The position numbers were made by a program, and so were the translations under genes. From the NCBI GenBank assembly GCA_963765725.1, contig CAVXXI010000001.1:310001-374000 (forward strand): DNA of 64,000 nt, written 5' to 3'. The notes under the pieces were generated by a model. It saw only the letters and a program-made list of their open reading frames with translations, was not told the origin of the DNA and did no database searches. The DNA is from DASQEH01 sp963765725 (GTDB lineage: Bacteria > Actinomycetota > Actinomycetes > Propionibacteriales > Nocardioidaceae). Below, piece by piece: positions 52,514 to 60,015 of the stretch; positions within the stretch are counted from its first letter, which is position 1; each line of letters opens with the position of its first letter.

Positions 52514-53101
52514 ATGGACAAGTTCACCGTCCACACCGGTACAGCTCTCCCGCTTCGGCGCGGGAACGTGGACACCGACCAGATCATCCCCGCCGTGTAC
52601 CTGAAGCGGATCACGCGGACGGGGTTCGAGGACGGTCTCTTCGCGGCCTGGCGCAACGACCCGGACTTCGTGCTGAACTCCCCGCTGTACAAGGGCGCCA
52701 CCATCCTGGTCGCCGGGCCGGACTTCGGTACCGGCTCGTCGCGCGAGCATGCCGTCTGGGCCCTGCTCGACTACGGGTTCAAGGTCGTCCTCAGCTCCCG
52801 GTTCGGAGACATCTTCCGAGGCAACTCAGGAAAGGCCGGGCTGCTCGCGGCTGTCGTCGAGGAGTCCACGACCGAACGGCTCTGGTCGCTTGTGGATGGG
52901 GATCCGGCGACCGAGATCACGATTGACCTTGTACGCAAAGAGGTTCGCGCCGGCGACCTCGTGGAGGCGATCGAGCTCGACGACTACACGCGCTGGCGGC
53001 TGCTCGAGGGCCTCGACGACATAGGGATCTCGCTGAGCCATGACGACGACATCGCCGCCTACGAGGCGAGTCGGCCGTCGTTCAAGCCCGTCACGCTGTG
53101 A
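52514..53101 (+). CDS. leuD: 3-isopropylmalate dehydratase small subunit
   Basis: This 195-residue partner of LeuC shapes the active-site loop. It begins MDKFTVHTGTALPLRRGNVDTDQIIPAVYLKRITRTGFEDGLF, with GPDFGTGSSREHAVWALLDYGFKVVLSSRFGDIFRGNSGKAGLL, the family signature. The ATG follows CGAGGAGATCT. A 199-base gap follows, then the HU gene. Confidence 0.96.
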   Translation: MDKFTVHTGTALPLRRGNVDTDQIIPAVYLKRITRTGFEDGLFAAWRNDPDFVLNSPLYKGATILVAGPDFGTGSSREHAVWALLDYGFKVVLSSRFGDIFRGNSGKAGLLAAVVEESTTERLWSLVDGDPATEITIDLVRKEVRAGDLVEAIELDDYTRWRLLEGLDDIGISLSHDDDIAAYEASRPSFKPVTL

Positions 53102-53181
53102 CCGCCGCAAACCCTTCATTTCCTGATTACGGCGCCACTTCACCCGCATCATCGGTGAAATCCACGGCAAATAAGGACTCT

Positions 53182-53199
53182 GAGCACAAATAAGTGCTC
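53182..53199. promoter_or_regulatory. Perfect hairpin upstream of the HU gene
   Basis: GAGCAC (53182-53187) and GTGCTC (53194-53199) flank AAATAA. It may be a leuD terminator remnant or an operator. A -10-like TATGAT lies at 53231-53236, about 65 bases before the HU start, without a good -35. Confidence 0.35.
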
Positions 53200-53300
53200 C
53201 CAGTGGGTGTGTCGACGGCGTCAGCGCTTCTATGATGATTAGCGTCTTTCAGGGGTCGGGCGTGTGCTCGGCAGACCTGGGCTCACGAAAGGGAAAGTCA

Positions 53301-54023
53301 GTGAACAAGAGCCAACTGATAGAAACCCTGTCTCGCCGGTTCGATGGGAACAGGTCGGCCGCGCGGCATGCCCTGGAGTCCGTCGTCAAGACGATCACCG
53401 CGGAAGTGTCGAAGGGCGAGAAGGTCGCCATCACGGGCTTCGGCGCCTTCGAGAGGGTGGTCCGCCCGGCGCGCATGGTGCGGAACCCTCGGACCGGTGA
53501 GCGGACCCGGGCGAAGAAGACGGCGGTTCCGAAGTTCAGGGCCGGCGCGGAGCTGAAGGCGTACGTCGCGGGCGACAAGAAGATGCCGAAGGAGACCGCT
53601 GCGACCGCGAAGAAGGCAGCGGCAAAGACGGCGACCGCGCGTACGACCACCTCCGCATCGGCACCGACGAAGCGGGCGACGACTACCGCAAAGAAGTCGA
53701 CGTCGAACTCGAGGACCTCCGGAACGTCAACCGCTGCCAAGAGGTCGGGGACCGCCAGCACGGCCAAGAAGTCAACGTCGAAGGCTGCATCCTCGCCGGC
53801 CGCGAAGAAGAGCACCACGAAGTCGACCACGTCGAAGCGCACGACTTCACCGGCGAAGAAGAGCACGTCGGGTACGACGGCGAAGAAGACGACGTCGGGT
53901 ACGACGGCGAAGAAGACGACGTCGGGTACGACGGCGAAGAAGACGGCGGCAAAGCGCAGCGGGACGTCGACCTCCACGGCCGCCAAGAAGACGACCGCCA
54001 AGCGGACGGCCAAGAAGAGCTGA
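53301..54023 (+). CDS. hup: HU nucleoid protein with long lysine-rich tail (HupB type)
   Basis: The first 90 residues are a normal HU (MNKSQLIETLSRRFDGNRSAARHALESV..., VAITGFGAFERVVRPARMVRNPRTGERTRAKKTAVPKFRAG). About 150 residues of Lys/Ala/Thr/Ser repeats follow, resembling the histone H1-like tail of actinobacterial HupB/HupS. The tail binds DNA non-specifically and helps compact the nucleoid. It contains KKTTSGTTA repeated three times from an exact DNA repeat. The GTG start has GAAAGGGAAAG upstream. It ends three bases from the convergent cofC. Confidence 0.95.
   Translation: MNKSQLIETLSRRFDGNRSAARHALESVVKTITAEVSKGEKVAITGFGAFERVVRPARMVRNPRTGERTRAKKTAVPKFRAGAELKAYVAGDKKMPKETAATAKKAAAKTATARTTTSASAPTKRATTTAKKSTSNSRTSGTSTAAKRSGTASTAKKSTSKAASSPAAKKSTTKSTTSKRTTSPAKKSTSGTTAKKTTSGTTAKKTTSGTTAKKTAAKRSGTSTSTAAKKTTAKRTAKKS
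53852..53932 (+). repeat. Three 27-base tandem repeats inside the HU tail
   Basis: Units start at 53852, 53879 and 53906; the last two are identical and the first differs at two or three bases. The period is a multiple of three, so copy-number changes would lengthen the tail by nine residues without a frameshift. Confidence 0.85.
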
Positions 54024-54026
54024 GCC

Positions 54027-54680
54027 TCAGGCGGGCCGCAGCTCGTCGAGGCCCGCGAGCACTTCCGTCGTCCACGCCCCCACGCCTCGCCGGTACGCGT
54101 CGGACAGGTCGGCTGCTGTGTCGACGTCACGGCGCAGCCGGTCGAGGCCCGGACCATCGACTTCCACCATGCCGAGGGCGCGGTGCGCGGCTCGCGACCG
54201 CGCGCCGAAGTGAGGCGACCACTCCTGGTCGCGTGCGGCCGCCAGCATCGTCGTTCCCACGCCCCCAGCGTCGGGGACGAACCACCGCCCCGAAGTGGTC
54301 CCGGTGAGCGCTCGCGTCAGGTCGACGGGCCGAACCGCCGGAAGGTCGGAGGAGACGGCGGCGACCGGCGCCCCGCCGTCGCCGCGGCGGGCATGGTCTG
54401 CCGCGTACCGCAGCGCAGCATTCAGCCCTGCGTTGGGAGCATCGGGGATGACGTCGGCACCGAGCTCGCGAAGCACGTTCCCGACCGGATCGTCGGTGAC
54501 CACGACGACCCTGCACACCTGCGGGCACGCGACCGCGGCGGTCACGGTGTCTTGTGCAAAGGCGACGGCGAACCGTCGCCGGGTAACCGCGTCGAACCCG
54601 GTCAGCCGGCTCTTCGCGATGGTGGTTTGCTTGACAGGAATGAGAAGCGTCCATGCGGGAGAAGTGGTGAGCGACGACAT
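54027..54680 (-). CDS. cofC: 2-phospho-L-lactate/phosphoenolpyruvate guanylyltransferase (coenzyme F420 biosynthesis)
   Basis: CofC/FbiD activates phosphoenolpyruvate or phospholactate with GTP to start F420 side-chain synthesis. The 217-residue protein begins MSSLTTSPAWTLLIPVKQTTIAKSRLTG, where IPVK....KSRL is the nucleotidyltransferase N-terminal signature. VVVVTDDP, GLNAALRYAADH, VAAVSSDLPAVRP and VPDAGGVGTTMLAA follow. The ATG at 54680 was chosen because the family starts just before this motif. It diverges from plsC and converges with the HU gene. Confidence 0.9.
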   Translation of the reverse strand: MSSLTTSPAWTLLIPVKQTTIAKSRLTGFDAVTRRRFAVAFAQDTVTAAVACPQVCRVVVVTDDPVGNVLRELGADVIPDAPNAGLNAALRYAADHARRGDGGAPVAAVSSDLPAVRPVDLTRALTGTTSGRWFVPDAGGVGTTMLAAARDQEWSPHFGARSRAAHRALGMVEVDGPGLDRLRRDVDTAADLSDAYRRGVGAWTTEVLAGLDELRPA

Positions 54681-54794
54681 CACCGACGATCTTGCCACCT
54701 GCCCGGGGTCCTCGCGGCACCAGCCGGCGCGATCTCGGGTACGGAGGCGACGTCCCTCGCCGGGGCCACGTCGGGCAGGACGAGGTGGAGCTCC

Positions 54795-55607
54795 GTGACC
54801 ACGTCCAAGCATGTGCGTAGGGCCGAGCTGGGCTGGGCGATGGGTTTCGTCGTCACGGTCCTGCGGCGCCCGCTCATGGTCTTGACCAGGCGCGACTGGC
54901 GTGGTGCGGAGAACCTGCCCGCCAGCGGGGGTTGCGTCGTGGCGGTTAACCACGTTTCGGAGGCCGACCCGATGCCGTTCGCCCACTTCCTGTTCGACAA
55001 CGGACGCATCCCCCGCTTCCTCGGAAAGGCCGAGGTCTTCAAGGTGCCCGTTGCCGGCCGGATCCTCGCGAGTGCGGGGCAGATCCCGGTGTACCGGCTC
55101 TCTGACGATGCCGCGCAGGCTTTCAGCGCTGCCGTCGCGGCCGTCGAGAAGGGTGAGTGCGTCGTCGTGTACCCGGAAGGCACGCTCTCGCGGGACCCGG
55201 GGATGTGGCCGATGACCGGCAAGTCCGGTGCGGCACGCATCGCGCTCACCACCAAGTGCCCGGTCATCCCTTGTGCCCAGTGGGGTCCGCAGGAGATCCT
55301 CGCTCCGTACGCGCGCCGTCCCAGACTGCTGCCGCGCAAGGTGATGCGGATCACCGCAGGACCGCCGGTCGATCTCGACGACCTGCATGGCCAGGAGATC
55401 ACGACCCAGCTGCTGGCTATCGCCACCGAGCGCATCATGGCGGCGATCACTGCGCTCCTCGAGGAGATCCGCGGCGAGCAGGCGCCTGTGAAGCGCTTCG
55501 ACCCGCGAACGGCGGGGGTGTCGGAGATCGGGAACCCCAACAAGCCACGCAAGTACCCCCCGCGCGAGCCACGCCACCGATCCGACCCCGACGGCGGGCC
55601 GGCATGA
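54795..55607 (+). CDS. plsC: 1-acyl-sn-glycerol-3-phosphate acyltransferase
   Basis: PlsC adds the second acyl chain to make phosphatidic acid at the membrane. The acyltransferase motifs are NHVSEADPMP (His-x4-Asp), GRIPRFLGKAEVFKVP, VVVYPEGTLSRD and CPVIPCAQWG. A basic Pro-rich C-terminal tail ends it at 270 residues. The GTG at 54795 has GGTGGAG just upstream. The last four bases overlap the gpsA start (ATGA), coupling two steps of phospholipid synthesis. Confidence 0.92.
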   Translation: MTTSKHVRRAELGWAMGFVVTVLRRPLMVLTRRDWRGAENLPASGGCVVAVNHVSEADPMPFAHFLFDNGRIPRFLGKAEVFKVPVAGRILASAGQIPVYRLSDDAAQAFSAAVAAVEKGECVVVYPEGTLSRDPGMWPMTGKSGAARIALTTKCPVIPCAQWGPQEILAPYARRPRLLPRKVMRITAGPPVDLDDLHGQEITTQLLAIATERIMAAITALLEEIRGEQAPVKRFDPRTAGVSEIGNPNKPRKYPPREPRHRSDPDGGPA

Positions 55608-56605
55608 GCAGGGTCGCTGTCTTCGGAGCCGGCTCCTGGGGCACGGCGTTCTCACTCGTCCTGACGGATGCGGGCAACGACGTGACCATGTGGGCCCGTC
55701 GCGAGGAGCTGAGCGACACCATCAACGCCCGGCACGAGAACACCGACTACATGCCGGGAATCGCCTTGGCGGACTCGATCCGCGCGACCCACGACCCTCA
55801 GGAGGCGCTCGCCGACGCTTCGGTGGTGGCTCTGGCCGTGCCGTCGCAGACGTTGCGCGCCAACCTGGAGCACTGGGCCGAGTACATCCCCGAGGGCGCC
55901 GTCGTGATGAGCCTCATGAAAGGCGTCGAGGTCGGCACGGCCAAGCGCATGAGCGAGGTGATCGAGGACGTCGCCGGGATCGGAGCCGACCGCGTCGCCG
56001 TGCTCACCGGTCCCAACCTGTCGCGCGAGATCGCCAGCCGGCAGCCGGCCGCGTCGGTCATCGCCTGTGCGGACGAGGCGGTCGCCGAGGGTCTGCAGAC
56101 GCGTTGCCACACACCGGCGTTCCGCCCCTACACCAACACCGACGTGGTCGGCTGCGAGCTCGGCGGAGCCGCCAAGAACGTCATCGCGCTCGCCGTCGGC
56201 ATGGCGGTCGGGCTCGGGTTCGGCGGGAACGCGACGGCGACGGTGATCACCCGCGGACTCGCGGAAATCGCCCGCCTCGGCACGGCACTTGGAGCGGACC
56301 CGTACACGTTCTCGGGACTTGCCGGCCTGGGAGATCTCGTCGCGACCTGCTCGTCACCGCTGTCGCGGAACCGGTCGTTCGGCGAGAAGCTGGGTCAGGG
56401 GCAGAGCGTCGAGGAGGTAGCCGCGTCGACGCGGCAGGTCGCAGAAGGCGTACGGTCGTGCGAGTCCATCCGTGACCTTGCTCTGCGCAGCGGTGTCGAG
56501 ATGCCGATCGTCGAAGCGGTGGCCTCGCTCGTACGCGGCGAGATGGGGCCGCAGGAGATGCTGTCGCGACTGATCTCCCGCGCGGCCAAGCCTGAACGGG
56601 CCTGA
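55604..56605 (+). CDS. gpsA: Glycerol-3-phosphate dehydrogenase [NAD(P)+]
   Basis: GpsA reduces dihydroxyacetone phosphate to sn-glycerol-3-phosphate, the backbone for phospholipids. It begins MSRVAVFGAGSWGTAFSLVLTDAGNDVTMWARREE (NAD loop). VLTGPNLSREIA, the catalytic Lys in CELGGAAKNVIALAVGMAVGLGFGGNATA and TFSGLAGLGDLVATCSSPLSRNR are diagnostic. The length is 333 residues. It is convergent with the PLP-enzyme gene, five bases apart. Confidence 0.97.
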   Translation: MSRVAVFGAGSWGTAFSLVLTDAGNDVTMWARREELSDTINARHENTDYMPGIALADSIRATHDPQEALADASVVALAVPSQTLRANLEHWAEYIPEGAVVMSLMKGVEVGTAKRMSEVIEDVAGIGADRVAVLTGPNLSREIASRQPAASVIACADEAVAEGLQTRCHTPAFRPYTNTDVVGCELGGAAKNVIALAVGMAVGLGFGGNATATVITRGLAEIARLGTALGADPYTFSGLAGLGDLVATCSSPLSRNRSFGEKLGQGQSVEEVAASTRQVAEGVRSCESIRDLALRSGVEMPIVEAVASLVRGEMGPQEMLSRLISRAAKPERA

Positions 56606-56610
56606 GCGCC

Positions 56611-57717
56611 TCACCCCGGCTGCGCCCCCGGTACAGCGTCCAGCGCCGAGCTGAGATCGCTCCACAGGTCGTCCACGTCCTCGATGCCGACGCTGAGGCG
56701 GACCAGGCTCTCGGGGATCGTCGTCGGCTCACTGGCCCAGCGCCGGCGACGTTCGAGAGACGACTCGACGCCGCCGAGACTGGTCGCGTGTACCCACACC
56801 TTGGTCGACCTCACCGCCAGATCGGCTGCATCGGCCCCTCCGGCGACCTCGATCGCGACGATCGCTCCGAAGCCGGGATAGCGCACGCGCGCGACGTTGC
56901 GGTGAGCGCCGAGGCGGCGTACGAGCTCCTGCGCATTGGCTGTCGAGCGCTCGATCCGCAGGTGCAGGGTGCGCAGGCCGCGAAGGGCCAGCCAGGCCTC
57001 CAGGGTGCCGGGAAGGGAGCCGATGGTGCGACGGCGGCTGTCGACGGCCCGCCAGATGTCGTCGTCGGCCGTGACGACGACCCCGAGCATCGCATCGGAG
57101 TGCCCGGCGATGAACTTCGTGGCCGAATGGACGACGACGTCGGCGCCGAGGCTGAGCGGTTGCTGGACGAGCGGCGTGGCGAACGTGTTGTCCACGACCG
57201 TACGCACCCCGGCCTCTCGGGCCGCGGTGCAGAGGGCCGCGATGTCGGCGACCTCGAGGGCGGGGTTCGTGGGGGACTCGATCCAGAGCAGTGCCACCTC
57301 GTCGGTCAGTGCCCGCGTCACCTGGTCCGTGTCGTCGATGTCGACGAGCACCACGTTGACCAGCCCACGTTGCTCCAGCGACGCCAGCTGGACGAGCGTG
57401 CCCTGGTAGCAGTGCCTGGCCGCGACGACGGTCTCGCCCGGCGCCACCAGGTCGAGCACGGTGGCGACCGCCGCCATCCCGCTGGCGAAGCTCAGGGCCC
57501 GACCGCCCTCGAGCTGCCCGAGCACCGACTCCAGCGCCTCCCACGTCTCGTTGCCGTACCGGCCGTACTCCATCTCGCCGCCCGCCACGTACGTGGAGGC
57601 CATCACCAGCGGAGGGTTGAGCGGCGCATCCGGTGTCTGCGCGGGGCGGCCCGCCTTGACGGTGACGGTCGCAGGACTCAGCGGTGTGGCGTCGTCGTGT
57701 GAAGGCATGCCAGCCAT
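56611..57717 (-). CDS. Cystathionine gamma-synthase/lyase family PLP enzyme
   Basis: This 368-residue fold-type I enzyme of trans-sulfuration has YGRYGNETWEALESVLGQLEGGRALSFASGMAAVATVL, LLWIESPTNPALEVADIAAL, the PLP lysine in DVVVHSATKFIAGHSDAMLGVVV, and SLGGVESSLERRRRW near the C-terminus. Synthase, gamma-lyase and related beta-lyases cannot be separated confidently; the HSATKF..GHSD motif suits all. The ATG at 57717 (MAGMPSH) or 57708 may be the start. It diverges from ddl with 24 bases between. Confidence 0.85.
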   Translation of the reverse strand: MAGMPSHDDATPLSPATVTVKAGRPAQTPDAPLNPPLVMASTYVAGGEMEYGRYGNETWEALESVLGQLEGGRALSFASGMAAVATVLDLVAPGETVVAARHCYQGTLVQLASLEQRGLVNVVLVDIDDTDQVTRALTDEVALLWIESPTNPALEVADIAALCTAAREAGVRTVVDNTFATPLVQQPLSLGADVVVHSATKFIAGHSDAMLGVVVTADDDIWRAVDSRRRTIGSLPGTLEAWLALRGLRTLHLRIERSTANAQELVRRLGAHRNVARVRYPGFGAIVAIEVAGGADAADLAVRSTKVWVHATSLGGVESSLERRRRWASEPTTIPESLVRLSVGIEDVDDLWSDLSSALDAVPGAQPG

Positions 57718-57728
57718 TGTGGAGCAGA

Positions 57729-57734
57729 TAGGCT
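57729..57734 (+). promoter_or_regulatory. -10 hexamer TAGGCT, probable leaderless promoter of ddl
   Basis: TAGGCT ends seven bases before the ddl ATG at 57742, inside the 24-base divergent gap. Confidence 0.4.
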
Positions 57735-57741
57735 CCGGCGA

Positions 57742-58857
57742 ATGGAGCCGCCTCCCAAGCCGCGCATCGCCGTCGTGTTCGGCGGCCGCTCGAGTGAGCA
57801 TGCCGTGTCGTGCGCGACCGCGGCGAGCGTCCTGGAGGTCATCGACACCGACGCGTACGACGTGATCCCGATCGGCATCACCGTCGAGGGCAAGTGGGTG
57901 CTCGAGTCGGGCGACGCCGAGCGTCTCGCGCTCACCGCCGACCACGTTCCCCAGGTCGACGCGGGCGCCGCAGCGGTACTGGTGAGCAACGACCCCGCCC
58001 GCCGTGAGTTCGTGGTGGCCGAGCCCGGACGTCCGCCCGAGGCGCTGGGCTCCGTCGACGTCGTCTTCCCCTTGTTGCACGGTCCGTGGGGCGAGGACGG
58101 CACGATCCAAGGCCTGTTCGAGATGGCAGGGATCCGCTATGTCGGGTCGGGCGTGCTCGCCTCTGCAGTGGGAATGGACAAGCACTACATGAAGGTCGTG
58201 CTGGCGGCCTCGGGGCTACCGGTCACCCCGTACGTGGTCATCAAGGCACGGGAGTGGGACGTGGACCCGGCAGCGTGTCGGGATGCGGTCGAAGCGCTCT
58301 CGTACCCGGTGTTCGTCAAACCCGCCCGAGGCGGGTCGAGCCTCGGCATCTCCCGAGTCGCCGACCGCGACGGGCTCGACGCGGCCGTCGAACTGGCCCG
58401 GCAGTTCGATCCGAAGGTGCTCGCCGAGACGGCGGCGGTCGGCGCTCGAGAGCTGGAGTGCGGTGTACTGCAACGCCTCGACGGGGTTCCCGAGGCGAGC
58501 GTCGTCGCCGAGATCACCGGGTACGGCGACCACGCGTTCTACGACTTCGCGGCCAAGTACCTCGGCGAGGACGGCGTGACGCTCGAGGTGCCCGCGCACC
58601 TGCGACCGGACGTCGCCGCTGAGGTACAGCGGCAGTCGGTCGAGGCCTTCGAGGCCCTCGGCTGCGAGGGACTCGCCCGGGTCGACTTCTTCTTGGGCCG
58701 CGACGGCCGGCTGACCGTCAACGAGATCAACACCATGCCGGGCTTCACCCCGTCGTCGATGTACCCGCGCATGTGGGCCGAGACCGGGCTCGGCTACCGC
58801 GAGCTCGTCGAGCGGCTGGTGGCGCTCGCCGCTCAGCGCTCCACCGGCCTGCGCTGA
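57742..58857 (+). CDS. ddl: D-alanine--D-alanine ligase
   Basis: Ddl makes the D-Ala-D-Ala dipeptide for peptidoglycan. The 371-residue ATP-grasp protein has VVFGGRSSEHAVSCATA, LLHGPWGEDGTIQGLFEMAGIRYVGSGVLASAVGMDKHYMK, FVKPARGGSSLGISRV, FYDFAAKYLGEDG (the KY tyrosine of dipeptide ligases is kept, so D-lactate specificity is unlikely) and VNEINTMPGFTPSSMYPRMW. Array B2 begins six bases after the stop codon. Confidence 0.96.
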   Translation: MEPPPKPRIAVVFGGRSSEHAVSCATAASVLEVIDTDAYDVIPIGITVEGKWVLESGDAERLALTADHVPQVDAGAAAVLVSNDPARREFVVAEPGRPPEALGSVDVVFPLLHGPWGEDGTIQGLFEMAGIRYVGSGVLASAVGMDKHYMKVVLAASGLPVTPYVVIKAREWDVDPAACRDAVEALSYPVFVKPARGGSSLGISRVADRDGLDAAVELARQFDPKVLAETAAVGARELECGVLQRLDGVPEASVVAEITGYGDHAFYDFAAKYLGEDGVTLEVPAHLRPDVAAEVQRQSVEAFEALGCEGLARVDFFLGRDGRLTVNEINTMPGFTPSSMYPRMWAETGLGYRELVERLVALAAQRSTGLR

Positions 58858-58862
58858 CCCGC

Positions 58863-59138
58863 CCACCGGGCGCGTATGTTCGGTCGACTGGGCGCGTATG
58901 TTCGGTCGACTGGGCGCGTATGTTCGGTCGACTGGGCGCGTATGTCGGCTCGACTGGGCGCGTATGTCGGCTCGACTGGGTCAAGTCGTCACTGGACGGC
59001 ACTTCCGATCCCGCGAGCCAACGTTTGTGCCCGCTCGACCGAACTTTTGCGCCCGCTGGACCGAACTTTTGAGCCCTCTGGGCCGCACTCTTGTGACCTC
59101 TCGAGCGGACTCTTGTGAGCTCTCGGCCGGACTCTTAC
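58863..59138. repeat. Array B2: mirrored 22-base repeats between convergent ddl and DUF3515
   Basis: Five contiguous 22-base units start at 58863, 58885, 58907, 58929 and 58951 with core CTGGGCGCGTATGTTCGG; the second and third are identical. After a centre at 58980-59020, six reverse-complement units follow (cores such as CGAACTTTTGCGCCCGCTG) and run into the DUF3515 gene. The last unit supplies that gene's TAA stop (59135-59137). Confidence 0.85.
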
Positions 59139-59620
59139 GAGCAGGGCTTGAGGAGGCGCGTCGTCCGGGCGACGGCTCCCGCGACGTCGGCGAGCGCGTC
59201 GGCCTGCGGCGCGTACGCGTCGGGCACGCTCACCTCGACGTACACCGACCGGCCGATGGTCGTGAAGTCGAGCGTGCCCTGCACAGGCGACGTCACGGAC
59301 ACCGCCTTTCCGTGCTGGGTGGCGAGCCACCCGACGTGGTCGATCTCGAAGCAGTACGACGTCGGCCGCAGCGCTGCTGGCCGGGGTACGCCGCAGCGCA
59401 GCACCACGGCCGGATCGCCCCAGGCGCCGGCCAGTGCGTCGGCCGGGGTGACGTCTCGACGCTCCTTGCCGGCCACGTGCTGTGGAAGGGCGGCGACAAG
59501 CCGCGAGCACTGTGCCCGGACGGACCCGGTCACGGGCGGGCCTGTTATGTGCACCGGCCCCGGCCCACCGCCGCATCCGGCGAGCAGGGCGGCAGACATG
59601 ACGACGCCTCCGGCGCCCAC
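59135..59620 (-). CDS. DUF3515 family lipoprotein
   Basis: This protein is exported and probably lipid-anchored: hydrophobic VVMSAALLAGC with a lipobox cysteine at residue 16, then about 145 residues with CSRLVAALP, YCFEIDHVGWLATQHGKAV and a C-terminal cysteine. DUF3515 proteins sit between ddl and thiL in many actinobacteria; function unknown. The GTG at 59620 gives an unusually short signal peptide with no basic n-region. In-frame sequence upstream encodes RPPVRSRRLPPAI back to a CTG at 59665 that overlaps the previous gene's stop, so the true start may be a rare codon. Confidence 0.78.
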   Translation of the reverse strand: MGAGGVVMSAALLAGCGGGPGPVHITGPPVTGSVRAQCSRLVAALPQHVAGKERRDVTPADALAGAWGDPAVVLRCGVPRPAALRPTSYCFEIDHVGWLATQHGKAVSVTSPVQGTLDFTTIGRSVYVEVSVPDAYAPQADALADVAGAVARTTRLLKPCS

Positions 59621-59661
59621 GATCGCGGGCGGGAGGCGTCTGCTGCGTACGGGCGGTCGGT

Positions 59662-59898
59662 TCAGATATGCACCACAGGGCAGGTAAGGGTGCGGGTGAT
59701 CCCGTCGATGGACTGGACCTTCGCCACGACCAGCTTGCCGAGCTCGTCGACGTTGCGCGCCTCGGCGCGAACGATCACGTCGTAGGGGCCGGTGACATCC
59801 TCCGCGAGCGTCACGCCGCTGATCTCGGCAATCGACGACGCGACATCGGCTGCCTTCCCGACCTCTGTCTGGATGAGGATGTAGGCCTGAACGACCAC
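59662..59898 (-). CDS. Stand-alone Lrp/AsnC ligand-binding (RAM) domain protein
   Basis: This 78-residue protein, MVVQAYILIQTEVGKAADVASSIAEISG..., matches the effector-binding half of Lrp/AsnC regulators, with no DNA-binding domain. It contains GPYDVIVRAEARNVDELGKLVVAKVQSIDGITRTLTC, the whole beta-alpha-beta-beta-alpha-beta domain. Such SraM-like proteins bind amino acids and form oligomers; their targets are unclear. The GTG at 59898 has AGGAGG eight bases upstream. It diverges from thiL. Confidence 0.88.
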   Translation of the reverse strand: MVVQAYILIQTEVGKAADVASSIAEISGVTLAEDVTGPYDVIVRAEARNVDELGKLVVAKVQSIDGITRTLTCPVVHI

Positions 59899-60015
59899 TG
59901 GGCGAACCTCCTGGAGAATTGAGCGGCCCGGTGACGGGGTGTGTTCACGGTACCGCCAGGTTAGGTTGTCACGAAACGACCGCGCACGGAAGTTGCGGCA
60001 GATGAGGGGGTGTCG

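Noticed and set aside
58863..59138. ORFs encoding repeated peptides within the 22-base arrays
   Set aside because: A 22-base period shifts frame at each unit. The open stretches are short and lack starts with ribosome sites.
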